The notes below the pieces were generated by a model that was not told the DNA's origin, searched no databases, and worked only from the letters and a program-made list of their open reading frames with translations. A stretch of 20,286 bases of DNA from Flavobacteriales bacterium. Lineage in GTDB: Bacteria; Bacteroidota; Bacteroidia; Flavobacteriales_D; Sanyastnellaceae. The position numbers were made by a program, and so were the translations under genes. Location: the NCBI GenBank assembly GCA_028825055.1, contig JAPKAW010000011.1:1-20286 (forward strand). Direction: 5' to 3'. Below, in pieces: positions 16,601 to 20,286 of this stretch. Numbering within the stretch: the first letter of the stretch is position 1; each line of letters opens with the position of its first letter.

Positions 16601-17182
16601 TTCAGATGCTGCCCACAACCACTGATAACGAGCCGTTTGCGGTGAAAGACTGGCCGAACTCATGGCGTCAGACCACACGAAACTTGCGTTGGAAGCTTCT
16701 TCTGTGATGGCGACATCATCCAATTGAATCAACTCGTACAGGGTGCGAATGGTATCAGAGACCGTCCCACTTTCAGGAACATAAATCAGCGTATCTGCAA
16801 CAAAATTCACATCGTCAACAAGCCAATGGGGATGGGTCAACAGGTTGCTATCCAAGGTTCCTGTGTGATCAAACAAATAATTGTACGTCAGATAATCCCA
16901 CTCTCCGCACGCATAACCCGAACCTCCTGCAGTACCATCCTCAAAACACTTCAGCGTATGGTACATCAAGACCTTCTGATACGCGGTGTCATTTGTAGAA
17001 GATGGAAAATCAAACCATCGACGCCCAGGACTTTCGGAGTTGGTTGCCGGATTGTTTTGCTCTTCCCAGGTAAACGTCTGGACCCACGTGGTATCCGCTG
17101 TTTGAGCATTTCCATGCAGGGATAAACATCCTACAAAAACGAAAAAAAGACTCCCTAGGAGCAGCGAATAATGGCGATTCAT
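13667..17182 (-). CDS. secreted PNGase F-like protein with LamG insert and T9SS sorting tail
   Basis: Predicted exported protein of 1171 residues. A signal peptide (1-27, ending HGNAQ) is followed by a first peptide-N-glycosidase F-like segment (about 55-130) with CGEWDYLTYN (92-101), where Trp-Asp resembles the active-site W59-D60 of PNGase F. Two inserted modules come next: a beta-rich region at about 150-290 (RYQWLWAASELEGMGWDG, PLIWDGEAHLIIELQLHE) and a LamG/concanavalin-like domain at about 305-475 (HFIRFDGNDRFEVD, NWNHWAFVKN, GDVDEFRIWASALD). The fold resumes at 550-710 (RYITPYGIGLTLGDEGWTWV, LRFAFIEGTPARDV). The PNGase F C-terminal domain spans about 720-830 (SGHGFGSGNNCGEFCYNAHS, NPLYPQGGTWIYDRAAWCPG). 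A T9SS tail (1088-1171) starts FQVFPNPSDGQFNV. The likely role is removing N-glycans from glycoproteins outside the cell, but activity is unproven because I cannot place the two catalytic glutamates. It stands alone between two gene groups. Confidence 0.82.
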   Translation of the reverse strand: MNRHYSLLLGSLFFVFVGCLSLHGNAQTADTTWVQTFTWEEQNNPATNSESPGRRWFDFPSSTNDTAYQKVLMYHTLKCFEDGTAGGSGYACGEWDYLTYNYLFDHTGTLDSNLLTHPHWLVDDVNFVADTLIYVPESGTVSDTIRTLYELIQLDDVAITEEASNASFVWSDAMSSASLSPQTARYQWLWAASELEGMGWDGSPSAGFELPWIEELSEQRDGAQWKAYWTTQDSLVGFWNGASAASSGVSDLNNAGRFVWNEPLIWDGEAHLIIELQLHEVLWNDPASVVIPAMDAPEKTWRATSAGHFIRFDGNDRFEVDALELDGIGAEVTVEFWQRGNEVFQPENNSICEGVNALNQREINIHLPWSNGRVYWDAGYDGGCDRIDQAAATEQYEGNWNHWAFVKNATEGLMSIYLNGLLWHTGVDLDNAFGEMVRFHIGCNGSGGNDYRGDVDEFRIWASALDATTIAEWMDQTPGEQHPQFDHLKAHFDWEAEGGYQIDGVGASGFFHGNAGRMAHRGSEAFMLQGEMPDAARPVLTWLSGTPVSYESIEVDRTVPVPPLSVSEWAVFGNDVNWTALDYAWAHDAVMETRMSTGELLATYPVEGTSVILVNDTLEYFSPPFDVIDRYELARYITPYGIGLTLGDEGWTWVFDVTDFVGMLRDSVELEAGNWQELLDLRFAFIEGTPARDVKRIEAFWKGQYNLSSFDENVTDHVFTPVSGEAMFKLKTRASGHGFGSGNNCGEFCYNAHSVKVNGETQWTWEVMRECADNPLYPQGGTWIYDRAAWCPGAPVDTKEFELTNLVTAGEPFAVDYDITYDPDGNYRFEGQVVAYGEANMQHDVEISEVLAPSDNKLQSRFNPICESPQVIIRNNGAEPLTSCTFNYGIQGGEETTFQWTGELAFLESAVVDLPYIDPSLSEGDNEEELIFEVAVNAPNGQLDQEPRNNATTSRFHRVPTWAYSDLDDNRIIVWTKTNLVPSETTIELTDAAGNVVWERGYAEANTTFRDTLSLNQGCYRLTIYDSGDDGQGFWANNDGSGYTRVKKVAGGNFINFEPDFGKSISQAFFLQTNLVGVEEFAANRHFGFQVFPNPSDGQFNVRLDGWNEGQLANWSLRDPMGRLIDQGARRLNSGELLVLSLREYPPGTYALTVANEVGQRTTQWIQVSRK

Positions 17183-17327
17183 TGGTGCTGATTATCAAAT
17201 GAAGTAGCAAGATACATGAGACATTGTGGAATTTACATCGCTCCAACCAATCGCATGCAGTCTGCTTCAAATGCTCATCTCCTGAAAGCAGAACCGTTCT
17301 CTGTATTTGACGTGAACTTCAGGCCAT

Positions 17328-18533
17328 TCAAGAACGGTCCGTATGAGCGGCGTACGCCTCCAGTCCGTGACGTAAACATTGAACAGCTTTTTGAATTTCT
17401 TCAAGGTTCAGTACATACGCCATGCGGACTTCTTGCTTCCCCAATTCAGGCGTCGCATAGAATCCGGTATTGGGTGCCATCATTACAGTAGACCCTTCCC
17501 AAACAAAGGAATCCAGCATCCATTGACAAAACAAATCAGCATCGTCAATGGGCAATTTTGCCACAGCATAAAAAGCACCGCCAGGCATCGGACATTCCAC
17601 TCCTTCAATTTGATTCAATCCGTTTACCAACTCATCCCGACGTTTCATGTATTCCGAACGGACCGCATCGAAATAAGAATCCGGAGTTTGAAGTGCGGCT
17701 TCCGCGGCAATCTGCGCCACGGTCGGCGGGCTCAGTCGAGCCATGGCAAATTTCATTGCTGCGCTTTTCACCTCAGAGTTTCTCGTCACCAAGCAGCCCA
17801 CTCGCGCTCCACACATACTGTATCGTTTGGATACGCTGTCGATCATCACAGCATGCTCTTCGATTCCCGGAATGCTCATGATGCTTCGAGGTAATTCTCC
17901 ACCATAGGTGAACTCTCGATACACCTCATCGGCGAACAAGAATAAGTCATTCTTCTTGACCAGTTTTGCTAAACCCTCGAGGTCCGAATCTGCGTAATTC
18001 GTTCCGGTCGGGTTGCCCGGATTGCAAATTAAAATGGCCTTGGTTCGCTCATTGACCATGGCCTCAAAATCCTCCATCGGAGGTAGCGAAAACCCATTTT
18101 CAATCGAAGCTGTTACGTGAACGATATGGACACCCGCAATTTCAGCAAACGCATTGTAATTGGCATAAAAAGGCTGAGGAATGATGATCTCATCTCCCGG
18201 GTTTAAACAGGAGAGAAAGGCGAACATCAACGCTTCTGACCCTCCCGTTGTCACCAGGATATCTTCTGAAGTCACATTGACACCAACACCATGATAATAC
18301 TCAGAGAGGCCTTTTCGATACGAGGAATACCCTTCGCTGGGGCTGTATTCTAAAACCTTTCGGTCAATGTCTCGAATTGCCTGCATGGCTATATCCGGAG
18401 TTTCTATATCCGGTTGACCAATGTTCAAATGAATCACATGGACCCCGCGCTCTTTCGCAGCATTAGCAAAAGGTGTCAGCTTCCGAATAGGGCTGTCGGG
18501 CATTCGAAGCCCTTTGTTGGATAGTATCGGCAT
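17328..18533 (-). CDS. pyridoxal-phosphate aminotransferase, class I/II (aspartate type)
   Basis: Fold-type I PLP enzyme of 401 residues that moves an amino group between an amino acid and a 2-oxo acid. Motifs seen are LNIGQPDIETP (36-46), YSPSEGYSSYRKGL (63-76), TTGGSEALMFAF (95-106), NPGNPTGTNY (171-180), ADEVYREF (201-208, with the PLP-binding D202) and the Schiff-base lysine K236 in SVSKRYSMCGARVG, followed by R244. The N-terminus MPILSNKGLRMPDSPIRKL is typical of a Bacteroidota group usually called aspartate aminotransferase. The real substrate is not certain. It follows the GNAT gene by 23 bp and is probably the last gene of that operon. The 145 bp after it hold no gene and no good terminator. 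Confidence 0.92.
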   Translation of the reverse strand: MPILSNKGLRMPDSPIRKLTPFANAAKERGVHVIHLNIGQPDIETPDIAMQAIRDIDRKVLEYSPSEGYSSYRKGLSEYYHGVGVNVTSEDILVTTGGSEALMFAFLSCLNPGDEIIIPQPFYANYNAFAEIAGVHIVHVTASIENGFSLPPMEDFEAMVNERTKAILICNPGNPTGTNYADSDLEGLAKLVKKNDLFLFADEVYREFTYGGELPRSIMSIPGIEEHAVMIDSVSKRYSMCGARVGCLVTRNSEVKSAAMKFAMARLSPPTVAQIAAEAALQTPDSYFDAVRSEYMKRRDELVNGLNQIEGVECPMPGGAFYAVAKLPIDDADLFCQWMLDSFVWEGSTVMMAPNTGFYATPELGKQEVRMAYVLNLEEIQKAVQCLRHGLEAYAAHTDRS

Positions 18534-18556
18534 GACTAGAAAATGAAGCCCTAAAA

Positions 18557-19024
18557 TTAAAGAGACCGAGCCATCATACGATGGAGACCAATGTGCTCGA
18601 TTTTAAATTTATCTGAAACAGATTTAAATCCCATTCGCTCATAAAAACCGAATGCAACCTCGCGAGCATCACACCAGACATACTCTATGCTTTGACGACT
18701 GCACCAAAGACAAACGTAGTCGATTATCGCTGCTGCTGCACCGTGACCTCGAACTTCTTCAACCGTCCCCATCACCCGCAATCGATACACCGAAGCATCT
18801 TTCGAGATGGCGTGAGGAAAACGCTCTGAACGTTGCTGGAACAGCGAACAAACACCCACTAATTTTCCATCCGAGTCAAAAGCACCGACATGATGCGCCC
18901 CAACTTGATCATCAATGTCAATCACACAGGAATCGGCACTCGGCAGATGCGGCCATAAAACCTCATGCCGAACAGGACGCGTCTCCGACGCCGTGATGTT
19001 CCTGATTACAAAGTCCTTTTTCAT
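18557..19024 (-). CDS. GNAT-family N-acetyltransferase
   Basis: Acetyl-CoA-dependent acetyltransferase of 155 residues, about one GNAT domain. Beta-4 and motif A are clear: YRLRVMGTVEEVRGHGAAAA (80-99), where the V-R-G-H-G-A loop binds the pyrophosphate of acetyl-CoA. Motif B is at about 115-135 with WCDAREVAFGFYERMGF, the usual FYERxGF ending. The acceptor molecule is unknown. The ATG at 19024 overlaps the TGA of the S4-domain gene by four bases, so both are probably made together, though I know no functional link between them. Many such small GNATs in Bacteroidota are annotated only at family level. Confidence 0.85.
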   Translation of the reverse strand: MKKDFVIRNITASETRPVRHEVLWPHLPSADSCVIDIDDQVGAHHVGAFDSDGKLVGVCSLFQQRSERFPHAISKDASVYRLRVMGTVEEVRGHGAAAAIIDYVCLWCSRQSIEYVWCDAREVAFGFYERMGFKSVSDKFKIEHIGLHRMMARSL

Positions 19025-19380
19025 TCAAAATGCTTTTCCCAATCTCTACGATCGCGCTTTGTCGGCCGACCAACTGGACGCCCCAAATCACGCTGGGCAG
19101 CTCGGATATCTTCCCACTTCTTCACTTCTTCAGGTGCTGTAACATCCCGAGCATAGGTTTCGACAAGTGCGGCACCGACACGACTTTTTGGAAACAATAG
19201 CACTTTCCACTCAAATTGAACCGCACCCTTTCGAACCCGGATTTTTTCCTCCCCTGACAATACATGGGCTGGCTTCACCGCTTTCTCTCCTATGAAAACC
19301 TTGCCCTCACGGCAATGAGCACTAGCAAGAGATCGCGTTTTGAACACGCGAATAGCCCATAAAAATTTATCAATACGCAT
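19021..19380 (-). CDS. hslR: S4-domain RNA-binding protein, Hsp15-like
   Basis: Cytoplasmic RNA-binding protein of 119 residues. The N-terminal S4 domain (about 1-60) reads MRIDKFLWAIRVFKTRSLAS then REGKVFIGEKAVKPAHVLSG, the usual pattern with the Arg-Leu/Ile-Asp-Lys start. The basic C-terminal tail (GRPVGRPTKRDRRDWEKHF) is typical of the Hsp15 (HslR) group. In E. coli Hsp15 binds free 50S subunits carrying a stalled nascent chain and helps their recycling. A similar role is inferred here. It begins 24 bp after the interrupted membrane protein gene and its TGA overlaps the GNAT start. TATCTTCG lies only 5 bp before the ATG (19386-19393), so a leaderless transcript is conceivable. Confidence 0.9.
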   Translation of the reverse strand: MRIDKFLWAIRVFKTRSLASAHCREGKVFIGEKAVKPAHVLSGEEKIRVRKGAVQFEWKVLLFPKSRVGAALVETYARDVTAPEEVKKWEDIRAAQRDLGRPVGRPTKRDRRDWEKHFE

Positions 19381-19404
19381 GCCTTCGAAGATAACCGATT
19401 CCGC

Positions 19405-19857
19405 TTAACTCGGCGAATCCAAATTTGTGATTTCTCGGAGTACGTCTTGCGCCATTTCGCGGTCTGTGAAATCATGCAACACACGGACAACTAGATTCTT
19501 TTGATGCCACATCAATTCCCAGGATTCGATTCCAACATCATATGCCCCACGACGGTTCATCAGCGTTTCTTTGGTATGGTCGAGAGACCGCTGGGCATCA
19601 TTCGGAAGCACGCGCCATCTTCCTCAACCTATCCAAGCGCCAGCAATCACCCAACCCGTAGAAGATCGAAAACTGCGATACTCACGTTGCCACTGCAGCC
19701 CCGTCCGAGCCATGAAAAAGAGCCCCGAGATCAGTATTCCAACGACACCACAAATCCACCATTCATTGATAACAGCCGCTACAGTGCCGATGAGAGAAAT
19801 CACGGCATATGGCAAGCAGGACCAACATACTCCTTCATCCCAAAGCTCGAATTGCAT
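19405..19857 (-). pseudogene. small two-TM membrane protein gene interrupted by an in-frame TGA
   Basis: From ATG 19857 the frame reads 77 residues to a TGA at 19624-19626, then stays open in the same frame for 72 more codons to TAA at 19405. The first part has two hydrophobic segments (about residues 12-32 and 35-50) followed by WQREYRSFRSSTGWVIAGAW. The second begins GRWRVLP and contains LMNRRGAYDVGIESWELMW and REMAQDVLREI. The joined product of about 150 residues resembles small Bacteroidota membrane proteins in which two helices precede a cytosolic PH-like beta domain (the GxWxxLP and SRGA-like patterns), from memory only. Possibilities are a nonsense mutation, a sequence error, readthrough, or two separate proteins (a GTG at 19611 could start the second). 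It starts 3 bp after the TonB receptor stop. Function unknown. Confidence 0.6.
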
Positions 19858-19860
19858 GCA

Positions 19861-20286
19861 TCAAAGTTCGATGATGAGTCCCAAAGCAGGTAAAATCGCA
19901 CCATTACTCGGGTCAATTTGGCGTTGATCATAAAACCCCTGCTGAGTCTGCGAGGGGACAGGCGCACCTGTCAATGGGTTTCGTGCCACATCACTGAAGT
20001 TGGGTTGCGGAACGGCCGCACCTGTTGCGTTCTGTACTTCCATGAATACATCGAGCGACCACCGCTCGAAAAACCACTTCTTGTCAATCCGGATGTCCAA
20101 CTGATGGAATGCGCCATTCCGTTCTGAATTGAGTAAGCTGTAATCCAACAAAGGCCGACCGTAAAAATCCCAACTTTCAATGCTATAAGAAGCTGCATCC
20201 GTTGGCGTGTAAGGCAATCCTCCGCTGAAAAGCAAGCGCGTCCCAATTTCCCATCCATTCTCGAATTTCTTCCCTCCCGTCATGCT
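19861..20286 (-). CDS. TonB-dependent receptor, C-terminal fragment (start beyond window)
   Basis: Last 141 or so residues of an outer-membrane beta-barrel, open to the right edge. Patterns typical of the final strands of TonB-dependent receptors in Bacteroidota are present: GWEIGTRLLFSGGLPYTPTD, FYGRPLLDYSLLNSERNGAF, HQLDIRIDKKWFFERWSLDV with MEVQNATG, and a terminal strand ILPALGLIIEL. Alternating polar and aromatic residues fit membrane-spanning strands. The plug domain, TonB box and any SusC-like features lie outside, so the substrate cannot be judged. The following gene starts 3 bp after its TGA, so translation or transcription is probably coupled. Confidence 0.82.
   Translation of the reverse strand, partial: SMTGGKKFENGWEIGTRLLFSGGLPYTPTDAASYSIESWDFYGRPLLDYSLLNSERNGAFHQLDIRIDKKWFFERWSLDVFMEVQNATGAAVPQPNFSDVARNPLTGAPVPSQTQQGFYDQRQIDPSNGAILPALGLIIEL

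Noticed and set aside
17293..17338. Inverted repeat accgttct / agaacggt at the end of the aminotransferase gene
   Set aside because: The loop is 30 bases, one arm lies inside the coding sequence and there is no T-tract, so a terminator is not supported.
19624..19626. UGA recoded as tryptophan or another amino acid genome-wide
   Set aside because: UGA ends at least nine intact genes in this window, several with overlapping starts that fix the stop position.
1..20286. CRISPR arrays, transposons, tRNA or rRNA genes
   Set aside because: No regularly spaced repeats, transposase-like frames or cloverleaf-capable intergenic sequences were seen; intergenic gaps are mostly under 190 bp.

Overview
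The window looks like chromosomal DNA of a Bacteroidota bacterium, most likely Flavobacteriales-like. The evidence is a type III glutamine synthetase, a type IX secretion (T9SS) sorting tail on a large secreted protein, a PorE-like TPR/propeller/OmpA protein, a C-terminal piece of a TonB-dependent receptor, Bacteroidota-type promoters (TAnnTTTG-like -7 boxes) and general absence of Shine-Dalgarno sequences. Every gene I can support lies on the minus strand, so transcription runs from high to low coordinates. Gene density is high and no stretch over 300 bp lacks a gene. I see no rRNA, tRNA, insertion sequence or CRISPR array.

In the direction of transcription the layout is as follows. (1) 20286-17328: end of a TonB-dependent receptor, a small membrane protein gene split by an in-frame TGA, an Hsp15-type S4 RNA-binding protein, a GNAT acetyltransferase and an aspartate-type aminotransferase, tightly spaced and probably one operon. 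(2) 17182-13667: a 1171-residue secreted protein with signal peptide, a peptide-N-glycosidase F-like fold interrupted by a LamG domain and another module, and a T9SS sorting tail. Its stop codon lies inside an 11-bp tandem repeat. (3) 13483-11297: glutamine synthetase III, with a palindrome pressed against its promoter and a strong intrinsic terminator. (4) 11127-4995: PorE-like OmpA protein, purM, prfA, pyrF and a two-TM potassium channel with RCK domain. These overlap by 4 bp or lie within 29 bp, so they form an operon joining an envelope/secretion factor to nucleotide synthesis and translation termination. (5) 4934-940: alanine/glycine:cation symporter, an anchored helix-hairpin-helix protein, adenine phosphoribosyltransferase and an acyl-CoA dehydrogenase. 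(6) 874-1: rpsU (S21) with its own promoter, a hairpin terminator, and a xerC-type tyrosine recombinase that runs off the left edge. From memory, rpsU-xer in Bacteroidota is usually followed by hpf, tRNAs and tuf, which would lie left of this window.

Most of the window is core metabolism and housekeeping: purine and pyrimidine synthesis and salvage (purM, pyrF, apt), nitrogen assimilation (glnN, aminotransferase, amino-acid symporter) and translation (rpsU, prfA, hslR). The accessory-looking parts are the PNGase F-like exoprotein, the PorE-like gene and the broken membrane protein gene. I found no convincing wholly new multi-gene system. The best leads are the interrupted gene near 19.6 kb, the domain-in-domain architecture of the PNGase F-like protein, the palindrome at the glnN promoter and the secretion-factor/purM coupling.
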